A stretch of DNA of 64,000 bases, from the NCBI RefSeq assembly GCF_027172205.1, contig NC_070607.1, forward strand, positions 754,001-818,000, read 5' to 3'. Of this stretch, positions 55,029 to 64,000 are shown piece by piece. Below the pieces are notes generated by a model that worked only from the letters and a program-made list of their open reading frames with translations, was not told the DNA's origin and did no database searches. The stretch's first letter is position 1. The number at the start of each line of letters is the position of its first letter. The stretch is from Podarcis raffonei (lineage: Eukaryota; Chordata; Lepidosauria; Squamata; Lacertidae). A program made the translations under genes and the position numbers.

Positions 55029-56180
55029 TTTAATAATAATGTTTATTAACAGGCCAATCACATCACATTGTTCAAATCACATTAGTTCCAAATTATACAG
55101 CCAAATTTTAAATTTTTTTGAGGGTACCCATACATCAAGCTCGGCTCGAGTCCAAAGTTCCGGATGACTCCAGGCATCACTTATTTTACTGCTTTAATTA
55201 GACAGTTCTATCCAGTTCAATCCGAATAGTCCTTTATTACTTTCTTCTTCATCTTGTTGTTATCATATATTCCTTTCTTTGCGATCTCTGATGATTCTCA
55301 CAAGCAGACTGAAAACTGACGTCTCCGTGTGGGTTTTGTACTCTTCAAAGCCAGGGACAGCCTCTAATCAGTTCTTCCATAAACAAAATTAAATTTTGGT
55401 CTGTCCTTTGTTTTTTCCTCCGGCTAGCCAAATAAATCAGATAGGTCAGGGGGCTCTGTCAGGTCCAGCTTTCATTCCAATACTCCTTCTCTTTCAGACA
55501 ATCCTGATTCTCCCCCCCCCCCCGTCTTCTTTCTCCTGCTAGCCTGTCTTGGTGAGACGCCATTTTTTAACTGCGTCATAGAAATTTCCTCTTTCTCACT
55601 GTTTCTTCTCTCCTGTTGTAGTCCAATCCCACACAGTTCTTAAAGTCCTGCTTATGATAATAGAAACACGACGATCTTGTTTCTTTCTGGGGTGGGGGGT
55701 TATTTTATCACATTATACGAAGAGAAAAAAAAGGGTCCTTTCCCCCACCCCCCCTTCATTCCAAACATACAGTCTCCTAGTATTAATTCGTCAGAAGATT
55801 TACTTATCCATCCGTCACTCCAGGTCACAGAGATCCATTAATCAGCAGTCTTATCGTCGAACTTTACTTGATGTATGTGCTTCAGCCTTCTATCCAATCA
55901 TAAATCTTCCAAATATAAATCCGAGCTGAAGCAACCAGCACGCGCTAATTGGAATCGGCGTCAGGAAGAGCTGACTTCACCGAGGGCTTGTGCCAAGTGT
56001 TCAGCACCCCCATCTCTCGGATCAGGGGGTGCCTTGTGAACACCGCTGGCAAGACAGAGTGCTCCCACATCCTGGGGCGTTAGGAAGGCTGCCTACTTCC
56101 CATAGCAGCCCCTTAATTACCTCGATGGGTCAGAGAGATGTTATTGTCGGCCATCTTCCAACGCGCCACCTAGTGGCCCC
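55029..56180 (-). mobile_element. internally deleted L1 (5' leader joined to 3' end), with target duplications
   Basis: 1.15 kb in minus orientation. tgtaggtggtgcttttctt is repeated exactly at 55010-55028 and 56181-56199. On its own strand it starts ggggccactaggtggcgc, gttggaagatggccgac (L1-like leader), has no ORF1, endonuclease or RT, and ends ggcctgttaataaacattatt-attaaaa, like the L1 3' end at 3585-3610. The perfect duplication shows it moved as a unit. Confidence 0.75.
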
Positions 56181-56529
56181 TGTAGGTGGTGCTTTTCTTC
56201 CAGAAAAAGAAAAGGTGTCAATACTCACTACGAAGTTGTAATAGTCAGTGCCACACTTTTAACCAATGCTTTTCATTGGCGGTGTGGGTGTGTCGGTACT
56301 GCGTACCCCTGAGTACCCCCAGAAAAGAATTTGCTCAACATGGAATAATCTAAGGTCTGGTCCCAATCAGTTTTATTTGGAAGCATTTATTTTCATTTCA
56401 AGTGTGTAGGTTTAAGACCGCAGCCCTTAGGTGTCTTCTGATATGTATTTTGTACCATATGCTGAGGTATACATTAATATCACAGAAATAAATCCTTCAT
56501 CATTCTCTGGCTGACTTTTTTCTTTCCAG

Positions 56530-56692
56530 ACTAAGGTGTGCAGTGTAAAAAGGCGCCCAGATTTCTCTAGCACTGGCCAATGGGATGTTGTCACAGAGAC
56601 GGGTGGAAAAGAAGAATCATCCGTCTTTGATGCAATCCTGGTTTGCACTGGGCATCACACAAAGGCACATCTGCCGCTGAACTCCTTCCCAG
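56530..56692 (+). CDS. FMO5: FMO5-like, coding exon 3
   Basis: 163 bases, acceptor ctttccag, donor GTACGC, ending in phase 1. Encodes [43 protein letters not shown] and [18 protein letters not shown] lies on the conserved core strand of the FAD domain. The intron before it is 3.9 kb and full of repeats. Confidence 0.95.
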
Positions 56693-57053
56693 GTACGCTC
56701 TGTAGGTGCTAAGGGGAGCGACGGAGCCATTGCAGGCAGATGTTACAGGCAATCCTTGTTTTGCAAGGGGGTTACGGACCCCCGCGTGCGCCAGCTGAGC
56801 ACACGTAAGACCACTCTGCTCCTGCCCCTTCTCATGACGTTTTTATGACATTTTGTGACTGCTTTAGGGTTTACCACCCCTCAGTCGTTGCCTCTAGTAT
56901 GGAAATGTGCATGCTCCCCTTGCCATGTCTCACTTGCCTGAGCTTCCCACAGCTCATGCTGTTTTGGGCACTGGCACTTACATAAAGGTGCTCAGCAGAG
57001 AAAACCACATGGCAGTGTCCGTCTTATCAAGGAACCAATCCTGTAACTGCATT

Positions 57054-57099
<46 letters not shown>

Positions 57100-58044
57100 T
57101 AAGCTTAGTTCTTCCTTTATGTTTAACTTGCTACTCATTTCTATAGCCTTTTCCAGTGTGCAAAGTGTTGTGTATTTGTTATCCCACAGTTATTCTCACC
57201 ACAACTCTGTGTAGTAAGTAGTGCTTAGACAGAGAACAGGTTGTTCATTTCAGCCAGTGAGTTTCAAAGTATCACACTGGCACAGCTGTATCACACTGGT
57301 GCAGCAGTTCTTTCCGTAGTTCCATGGGAACATTGGAAGCTGACTTATAATGAGTCTGGCCATGGATCCATCCAGCTCTGTATCGTCAAAATGGACTGGC
57401 AGCAGTTCTGCAGTTCCATTGCCTTTTCCCAGCTGTGCCAGGAGGTACTGAGGTTGAACTTGGGGCCTTTTGCATGAAAAGCGTCTTCTCTCACACTGGC
57501 CTTGAGTTGATCAGACTAGGGAGGGGGATAAGTGCTAAAATAAGCAACAAAGCATTAAAAACCAAAGAGCAAACCGTGTGTATGTCATAAAAAGCAAGTT
57601 TTCCAATCAAAAAAGATTACTTCACTAGCATAAAAGTTATTTTTTTCCTTCCTAGAACAGTACAGAAAGTACATTTGCTTAAAAGTTTAGGCTCACAAAA
57701 CTGAACTAGTTTTGCAAATGTGGTTTGGAAAGATATTGTGAGAGAATTCAGGGTGGGGCAAGGAATAAAATTTGTCCAGATTGGTTGCCATATGACCTCT
57801 TTTTCCAGGACATGTCCTCTTTTTCATGTGTAGAGTCATCATAGAGATCCATAGTTCAAAGTAGAACTCAGCAAATGTGTCCTCGTTTTTGCTCTTCAAA
57901 ATATATCCACAGTCCTTAGTGCAGTTAGTGTTGCAACTACAGAGTTTACCAGTTTCATACCAGCAGAAAACGACAGTGCCAGATCTCATGTACAAGATGC
58001 ATCCACACTACCTGAGCTTGAACAATTTTGCTCTTCACTTACAG
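56693..58044 (+). other. FMO intron 3
   Basis: 1.35 kb. A (CT)n run lies at 57056-57094. The rest is not recognised. Confidence 0.8.
57056..57094. repeat. (CT)n microsatellite
   Basis: About 19 CT units, uninterrupted, in an FMO intron. Confidence 0.95.
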
Positions 58045-58187
58045 GAATTGAAAAGTTCAAAGGTCGCTACTTTCACAGTCGTGATTACAAGAGCCCAGCT
58101 GAGTTTGCTGGGAAAAGAGTAATTGTGATTGGCATTGGGAACTCAGGCGGGGACCTTGCTGTGGAGATAAGTCGCTCGGCACAACAG
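58045..58187 (+). CDS. FMO5: FMO5-like, coding exon 4 (NADPH site)
   Basis: 143 bases. Contains the FMO signature FXGXXXHXXXY as [11 protein letters not shown] and the NADPH Rossmann motif [12 protein letters not shown]. The acceptor acttacag is good. The donor is GTCTGG, which keeps GT but departs from the usual GTRAG, so splicing here may be weak. Confidence 0.94.
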
Positions 58188-58263
58188 GTCTGGCTACTAT
58201 TATTTATTATTGGTTAAATTTGTATCTCACCCTCTACCCATAGATCTCAGGACAGTTCTATAT

Positions 58264-58719
58264 TGTGATGGTTTTGCCTGGTGTAGCAGCCCCAGAGCGT
58301 GTCAAAGATGTAGTAGCAGAATGCCAGTGGAAGGGATTGGTTATGGAAATGGTCTGAGAGCAGCGAAAAAGAGCTAGACCAACAAATCAGAGGCAGGAGC
58401 TGAAGCAGGAGACTGGGATGAGGCAGGCCAAGAGGCAGAGAGGAGTCAGTCGTGCGGCAACAAGCTCCCCTCCCACAACCAGGAGAGGCATGAAATGGAG
58501 AAGCAGTCTCCGATCGATTGCTTGGGAAAAGCCCTGGGCTGCAGGGAGGCAGGGGCTTTTTGTCTTGGTAACTTTTGCATGGGGACAAGACCTGCCGGGA
58601 ATGAGTTGCTGTGTTTATTAGGCGTGACACTCCACCATGTCCCGGCGGATTGTGGTTTTGCTAATAAAGAGTTAGCTCCAGCTTGCACAGCATGATTGAC
58701 TGCCGGCTCTCTTGTGACA
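58264..58719 (+). mobile_element. LTR-like segment (fossil, possible solo LTR)
   Basis: Starts TGTGATGG and ends ...CTTGTGACA. An AATAAA is at about 58665 with a 50-bp U5-like end. No internal region nearby and no convincing flanking duplication. Family not determined. Confidence 0.35.
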
Positions 58720-59782
58720 GAAGATGGGCACTGAGGCAGGCCCCCATCTCTAGGGACCCCTGGGAGGTGCAGAAGGCAGGGAACAGCATCCCTGGAGAGA
58801 GAGAGCTCTAGCTGGTTGGAAGGAGAGGCTGTGGAAGGCGGGCAGATGATGTCTCAATTGTCACTCATGCTGCCAGGGGAAAGTGGGTAGTTGCAAAAAG
58901 GATGCCCAAAGGATAGGCTCTGGGAAGAGGGAGGAGGTGCTTGGATTCAAGCTCTTTTCACTTGCTGGCAAGGAGAGGATTTTTAGAGCAGGGGGGCTCC
59001 CAAACTGTGCTCCATGAGCTTCATTCAGGTGGTCCACAGCATGTCTGTGGATTTGTGGTTGAAGCCAGGAGACCCCACATACATGACGGGCAGCCCCCCA
59101 TTTACACAGGGTTGACAACGTCCCAAGGTGCCGCACACATCAGTGAAGTCATGTAAAATTGAAACCCACTGACAAAGCCCGCAAGTCCCCCACCTGCCCC
59201 CTTTCCACCCTTTTAGTGATGTTTCAATGACATCTTTAAGACTTTTTCAGGTCACTTCCTGGTTTGGCGGCACAATAAGCATATATACTGTTGCACATGC
59301 ACTGAACACACATAAACAGGGGCTGCCTGTACATTAAATACTCAAACTGAGTTTTAATTGTATTTCTTTGCCTTCTTTATTTCTTAGATTTGTAATATCT
59401 TAATATTTAATAAATAAAGGCATCTAGCACAATGCATTGTAATTGCTACAACACGCAGAAAAATAACTAGTCCATAAAGGAAGGCCCTCAGCAATTTGCA
59501 ACTGGTCCATGGGGTGGGGGGTGGGGGTCTCGTGTCTGAGGCCCCTTCAGCTGGGGCCCAAAACTGATATCAGACAAAATTGGGGCAGTACTTGGCTTCA
59601 AGCAGTGTTTCCACGCCACCTCCCAAAGGAAGATATCATGTTCCCTATAATGCCTGCTCTTTAATTCTGTGTATTGTCACACTTTTAGTGACGAAGGCAC
59701 TTTGCACATGCGTTGGCACTATTCTTAAATATTGCTGCACAAATTTCTGAAAATAAATTCCAGGGCTGATGATCACATACAC

Positions 59783-59852
59783 AGAATCCCAAAATCGTGG
59801 AGTTGGAAGGGACCGCAAGGGTCGTCCAGTCCAACCTTGTGGCATTGAGATA
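59783..59852 (-). mobile_element. CR1 3'-end remnant
   Basis: cagaatcccaaaatcgtggagttggaagggaccgcaagggtcgtccagtccaacc is the antisense CR1 terminus. Confidence 0.85.
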
Positions 59853-60087
59853 CCAGCACTGCTTCTATCATTTGCACATTCATTAACTAAATTCATACTG
59901 TTTTGTCTTTAGATGTGGTTTTCTCCAAGTTAAGCCGTATATCTGTGACTTCCTTTTACGTGCAAATGCTAATTAATTTTGTTACCCATTGTTATTTTCT
60001 GACTCAGATCCCCAGACAGATCCTCTGAATAAGTAATAAGTTGTTTAGCTTCAACTTCTTAATTTATTTAATTTTTAAGCTAGCAAT

Positions 60088-60152
60088 TCAGGGGGTTGGA
60101 CTAGATGATCCTCAGGGTCCCTTCCAACTCGTTTCTACGATTCTAATCTTTT
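60088..60152 (+). mobile_element. CR1 3'-end remnant
   Basis: cagggggttggactagatgatcctcagggtcccttccaactcg...cgattctaat is the sense CR1 terminus. Confidence 0.85.
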
Positions 60153-60398
60153 GCTTTCTTTCTCAAAATTGCAATGAAGCCTTTTTAAAAGAGCTTTTAA
60201 GTTATCACCCAGATTTTAAATTTGTTTGTCATTTCTTCCATAGATTACACATTTGATGAAGATTTTAGTGTATTTAATTTGTAGCCATTATTTTTTTGTT
60301 CATTAAAAATGCGTTTTACCCTGTTTTCTATATGACAGCCTAAAACATCCATTGCATAGGCAGTTAGTTAATGTGGGTTAATTGTGCCTTCAGAATTT

Positions 60399-60547
60399 TG
60401 CAAAGTAGTTCATTACTGAATAAGCATCCGACAGCCAAACAGATACTGTCAATTTAAATGTGGTTTCAAGAAACTTGATAACTTATTCACGGTATCTGTC
60501 TGGCTGTCGGATGCTTACTCAGTAACAAATATATTAAACTACTTTGC
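60399..60547. mobile_element. foldback (palindromic) element
   Basis: gcaaagtagttcattactgaataagcatccgacagcc...agatac at left is matched in reverse by gtatctgtctggctgtcggatgcttactcagtaac...aactactttgc at right. Arms are about 47-55 bp around a loop of about 45 bp. Probably a MITE of unknown type. Confidence 0.7.
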
Positions 60548-60896
60548 AACGTTCTGGATACACAATAACTCATAGACTTGAATGCATAATATTGTATAGT
60601 TACTCATCTCCTTGGCTCCAATGAAAGTAGGGGCGTCCTAAGGAAAAGCGGGACATTCTGGCATCAAATCAGAAACTAGGATGGCTCTGTAAATCCAGGA
60701 CTGTCCCTGGAAAATAGGGACACTTGGAGGGTCTGCACCCTCTGCTCTCTGCGTCCAGATATTTTCATCTATCTCACAGGTGATGTCCAACTAAAATGTT
60801 CTGCAGTTTTGGGGAACGTTGCAGGTGGAAGAAGGAACTTAATGAAGAACAGATCACATGGACATCTTAGTTAAATAATTGTCTTCCCATACCCAG

Positions 60897-61096
60897 GTCT
60901 TTCTCAGCACTCGCCGAGGTGCATGGATACTGAATCGTGTTGGGGAAGGAGGCTATCCAGCAGATGTGGTACTTTCTACTCGTTTTAACTTGTTACGGAA
61001 GAAGTGCGCAACCATGTCCATGCTGAATTACTGGTTGGAGAGTCGTTTAAATGCAAGATTCAACCATTCTCATTATGGCCTGAAACCTAAACACAG
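60897..61096 (+). CDS. FMO5: FMO5-like, coding exon 5
   Basis: 200 bases, acceptor acccag, donor GTATGG. Encodes VFLSTRRGAWILNRVGEGGY, PADVVLSTRFNLLRKKC and, after a variable stretch, LNARFNHSHYGLKPKHR. STRRGAWILNRV is strongly conserved in FMO5. The reading frame stays open across all five exon joins (830 coding bases). The C-terminal half, including the FATGY motif and membrane anchor, is outside the window. Confidence 0.95.
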
Positions 61097-61137
61097 GTAT
61101 GGCTCAGCAATATGCTAATTAGTCAATGTATGTCTAT

Positions 61138-61178
61138 ACATCCAGAACGGATTCCGTTTGACTTCCAAGGTACGACTG
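61138..61178. mobile_element. mariner-like MITE, right-end fragment (copy g)
   Basis: ccagaacggattccgtttgac...ccaaggtacgactg followed by TA. It matches the right end of copy b. The rest is missing. Confidence 0.65.
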
Positions 61179-61194
61179 TACAGTACTGCATTTT

Positions 61195-61365
61195 CCAGAA
61201 AATGTCAGGTGTCAAAGAAATAAAGAACTATCTGACGTTTAGAAGACATCTGAAGGCAGCCCTGTTTAGGGAAGTTTTCAATGACTGATGTTTGAATGTA
61301 TTTTTAATCTCTTGTTGGAAGCTGCCCAGAGCAGCTGGGGAAACCCAGCCAGATGGGCGGGGTTC
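61195..61365 (+). mobile_element. L2-like 3' fragment
   Basis: cgtttagaagacatctgaaggcagccctgtttagggaag and ggaagctgcccagagcagctggggaaacccagcc, gatgggcgggg resemble the 3' end of an L2-type LINE common in lizards. It stops where CR1 begins. Confidence 0.6.
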
Positions 61366-61579
61366 TTCAGCAGCAGCTGAAGAAGGAGCAAAAAGGGTTT
61401 TCTTGTGTGTGTGTGTTTCTTTGTGGCTGATTAGCTGCTCTCCCTGTGCAAAGGTCAGAGGGGGCAGGGTTTCTGTTTGATCCATCTTTTAGATTTAGGG
61501 GAGCTAGTCTCAAACGTTTGTTGGGGGAGACCTAGGTTTTTTGAGGGGGGGAGTTATTTGTCCTGTCTTGACGCTTTTT

Positions 61580-62653
61580 ATGATGGAGGACCGCTGTAGC
61601 CACCCCCAACGACACGTTCTCAAGATGGAGGGTGAGGGAACAGCTGCAGTCGCCTGCGGTTCCTGCGCAATGTTTGCCATCTTGCCAAAGGTTGCAGGCA
61701 GCTTTACCTGCAGCAATTGCATGTTGATTGCCCTCTTAAAAGACAAAGTCCAGCAACTGGAGGAACGTGTAGCTACGCTCCAAAGAATTAGAGAGCTGGA
61801 GCTCTTCTTGGAAGCAACAGAGCACACCGTCTCCACCAAGGAGGAGACAGGGGACTCCCCTGAGAAGGAGGCTAGTTCACCAACACAGGAGCCAGATATA
61901 TGGAGAAACGTGACTCAAAGAAGTAGGAGGCCCAGGGTTCGCTCTGATTGTTTAGAAATACACAATCGCTTTGAGGTCCTCTCCCCTAGCATGGAAGACG
62001 AAGAGCAGACTCCATTTGAGGATCTCTCCCTCGTTACAGTCGATCAGGTATACGAAGACGAGCAGCAAAGGCAGTCCTCAGGGAATGTGCAGGCGACCTT
62101 GGAACGGACAGCTCACGGAAGAACCCCGACCAGACCTAAGAGGAGGTGTGTAGTGGTGATAGGGGATTCCCTACTGAGGGGAACAGAAGCAGTGATCTGT
62201 GGGCCTGACAAGATGTCTCGGGAAGTGTGCTGTCTCCCCGGGGCTAAGATCCAAGATGTAACTGAACGACTGCAAGGAATCATAAAACCCACTGACAAAT
62301 ACCCCTTCCTCTTGGTTCATGTGGGAACCAATGACACTGCAAGCAATAGCCTCCAGAAGATCAAAAGAGACTACGAGGCTCTGGGCAGGAAATTGAAGCA
62401 ATTAAATGCACAAATTGTCACCTCATCTGTCCTCCCAGTTGAACAACGTGGCCCAGGGAGAGAGGGGAAAATAGTGGAAGTGAACAGCTGGCTTTGCAAA
62501 TGGTGTAAACAGGAACAGTTTGGATTCTTAGATCACGGACTGCAGTTTCTTGAAGATGGACTTCTGGCAAGCGATGGGCTGCACCTCACAACGGTTGGGA
62601 GGAATGTTTTTGCCAAAAATCTCAGAAACCTCATCAGGAGGGCTTTAAACTGA
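61580..62653 (+). CDS. CR1 ORF1 protein with zinc-ribbon-like and SGNH esterase domains, intact
   Basis: 357 codons from the first ATG (61580); MEGEG at 61625 is an alternative start. About residues 22-46 hold a CXXC...CXXC pair (CGSCAMF...FTCSNC), then a short coiled coil (LLKDKVQQLEERVATLQRI). A linker follows, and from about residue 190 an SGNH hydrolase fold: block I VVIGDSLLRG (nucleophile Ser), block III VHVGTNDTAS (Asn), block V DGLHLTT (Asp/His). CR1 ORF1 proteins of this layout are known, and the esterase may act on membranes or lipids. No stop or frameshift is seen. The hydrolase residues all appear present. Confidence 0.92.
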   Translation: MMEDRCSHPQRHVLKMEGEGTAAVACGSCAMFAILPKVAGSFTCSNCMLIALLKDKVQQLEERVATLQRIRELELFLEATEHTVSTKEETGDSPEKEASSPTQEPDIWRNVTQRSRRPRVRSDCLEIHNRFEVLSPSMEDEEQTPFEDLSLVTVDQVYEDEQQRQSSGNVQATLERTAHGRTPTRPKRRCVVVIGDSLLRGTEAVICGPDKMSREVCCLPGAKIQDVTERLQGIIKPTDKYPFLLVHVGTNDTASNSLQKIKRDYEALGRKLKQLNAQIVTSSVLPVEQRGPGREGKIVEVNSWLCKWCKQEQFGFLDHGLQFLEDGLLASDGLHLTTVGRNVFAKNLRNLIRRALN

Positions 62654-62658
62654 CTAAT

Positions 62659-64000
62659 GTGGGGGAGGGAGACAGTGCTCCTGAAGGTAGGAGTCTATCA
62701 GTTGATGAAGATGATCATCCAAATGTCATAGACCAAATGGAGCAAATATCACGCAGACCTAGTGGTGGGAGGAAAAAATCCTTAAATAAGAGACACGGGG
62801 GAATGATTAATGGACTTCAATGTCTGTACACTAATGCACAAAGCATGGGAAATAAATAAGATGAGCTTGAGCTCTTGGTACAGCAAACTAAATATGACAT
62901 AATAGGCATCACTGAAACCTGGTGGGATAAGTCCCACGATTGGAATGTAATAATGGAGGGATACAATCTATTTCAGAGAAACAGACCAGACAAGAAAGGA
63001 GGAGGAGTGGCGTTATATGTCAGGGATGTGTATACCTGTGAAGAGATCCAAGATTTAGAACCTCAAAGCCAAAGTGAGAGCATTTGGGTCAAAATTAAGG
63101 GAGAGAAGAATAACAGTGACCTCATTGTGGGAGTTTACTATAGATCCCCAAGCCAAACGGAGGACATAGATGATGCCTTCCTGGAACAGATGGCCAAGCA
63201 TGCAAAAGGAAGGGAGATAGTAGTAATGGGGGACTTCAATTACCCGGATATTTGTTGGATGTCAAACTCAGCCAAGAGCATAAGGTCAAACAGATTCCTC
63301 ACTGGCCTTGCAGACAACTTCATTGTCCAGAAAGTGGGAGAAGCAACAAGAGGAACAGCCATTTTAGATCTGGTCCTAACCAATGTTGATGACCTGGTTA
63401 GTGGGGTAGAAGTGGAAGGATCATTAGGCGTGAGTGATCATGCTCTTCTGAAGTTTACTATAGAGCGGAAAGGAGCAGCCAAGCATACTAGGACTCAATT
63501 TCTTGACTTTAAGAAAGCCGACTTCATAAAACTTAGGGAAGTGCTGGGTGAGATCCCATGGACAGTAATACTAAAAGGAAAGGGAGTTCATGATGGCTGG
63601 GAGTTTCTTAAGAGGGAGATAGTAAAAGCACAACTTCAGGCAATACCAATGAGACGGAAACATGGAAGGTGCCTAAAGAAGCCAGGGTGGCTATCTAAAG
63701 AACTTTTAACTGAGTTAAGATTAAAAAAGGATGTGTACAAAAAAATGGAAAAGGGGGGAAACCACCAAAGAGGAATTCAAACAAATAGCCAGCACGTGTA
63801 GACACAAAGTCAGAAAAGCTAAAGCACAGAATGAACTCAAGCTTGCTAGAGAGGTTAAAAGCAACAAAAAAGGCTTTTATGGGTATGTTCGTAGCAAAAG
63901 GAAGAACAAAGAAACAGTGGGGTCACTCAGAGGAGAAGATGGTGAAATGCAAACAGGGGACACAGAAAGGGCTGAACTCCTCAATGCCTTCTTTGCCTCA
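62659..64000 (+). pseudogene. CR1 ORF2 (endonuclease, start of RT), two lesions
   Basis: In one frame, GGMINGLQCLYTNAQSMGNK is followed by TAA at 62857-62859 and then DELELLVQQTKYDIIGITETWW. The stop probably replaced a sense codon. Endonuclease motifs NAQS, ITETWW, VGVYYRSP, VMGDFNYPD and VSDHALLKF are intact. Near 63760 the frame shifts, after which [21 protein letters not shown] and [17 protein letters not shown] continue in another frame. The last visible segment, [23 protein letters not shown], precedes the RT. Confidence 0.9.

Larger units (their letters stand above)
52613..56529 (+). other. FMO intron 2
   Basis: 3.9 kb. Holds an old CR1 ORF1 fragment, a 59-bp minimal MITE and an internally deleted L1. 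52613-53820 and 56200-56529 show nothing recognisable. Confidence 0.8.
58188..60896 (+). other. FMO intron 4
   Basis: 2.7 kb. Contains an LTR-like fossil, two CR1 3' remnants and a foldback repeat. The remaining parts (58720-59780 and 60550-60890) show nothing recognisable. Confidence 0.8.
61370..64000 (+). mobile_element. CR1 LINE with 5' leader, ORF1 and start of ORF2; runs off the right edge
   Basis: About 210 bp of leader (from about 61370), an intact ORF1 (61580-62653) and ORF2 from about 62659 through the endonuclease into the RT linker at 64000. Most genomic CR1 copies are 5'-truncated, so a copy with its start is unusual. It sits in plus orientation in an FMO intron. ORF2 has one in-frame stop and one frameshift within the visible part. 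Confidence 0.94.

Noticed and set aside
57740-57990. Possible host exon in FMO intron 3 on the minus strand (100-codon frame)
   Set aside because: No splice sites that fit and no recognisable protein.
1-64000. CRISPR array, bacterial operon or phage system
   Set aside because: No regularly spaced direct repeats of that kind, and the spliced vertebrate genes and vertebrate transposons make it a eukaryotic chromosome.

Overview
The window is a stretch of a squamate reptile (lizard-type) nuclear genome. The evidence is vertebrate split genes with GT-AG introns, embedded in a mix of young and old retrotransposons (L1, L2, CR1, Bov-B/RTE, a Rex1-like LINE, a Penelope-like element, Sauria-type and other tRNA-derived SINEs) and small hAT-like and mariner-like MITEs. 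I could not identify the species. Host coding sequence is well under 3 percent of the window.

Two host genes are recognisable, both on the + strand. (1) A PLPP6-type polyisoprenoid diphosphate phosphatase, with two coding exons at 25600-26017 and 35439-35806. Joined, they give a 261-residue protein with all three phosphatase motifs. The CpG-rich block at about 20640-21245 is its most likely promoter, and a 3' splice site just before the ATG implies a non-coding first exon. (2) The 5' half of an FMO5-like flavin-containing monooxygenase. Coding exons lie at 51321-51455, 52424-52612, 56530-56692, 58045-58187 and 60897-61096. The remaining exons should lie beyond the right edge.

Layout. 1-3610: L1 in head-to-head arrangement, possibly a twin-priming inversion. 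3618-7460: L2 and CR1 fragments with an hAT-like MITE. 7460-20000: intergenic sequence with SINEs, a small Penelope-like insertion carrying a hammerhead-ribozyme-like core, Bov-B, and two dated nested insertions. 20000-25600: CpG island and a long L2 copy upstream of PLPP6. 26018-35438: the PLPP6 intron, swollen by CR1, a young L1, Bov-B, MITEs and an LTR fossil. 35800-51280: intergenic, with SINEs, MITEs, a Rex1-like LINE, CR1 pieces, a Penelope-like remnant and a small CpG-rich block. 51285-64000: the FMO5-like gene, whose introns hold MITEs, an internally deleted L1 with perfect 19-bp target duplications and, at the right edge, a CR1 with 5' leader, an intact esterase-type ORF1 and the start of ORF2.

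The two host genes are not known to work together. PLPP6 acts on isoprenoid and lipid phosphates at the ER/nuclear envelope, and FMO5 oxygenates small molecules in the ER. Their adjacency and the split PLPP6 reading frame are the main host-gene surprises. Much of the rest reads as a layered record of transposition, in which insertion order can be worked out from target-site duplications.
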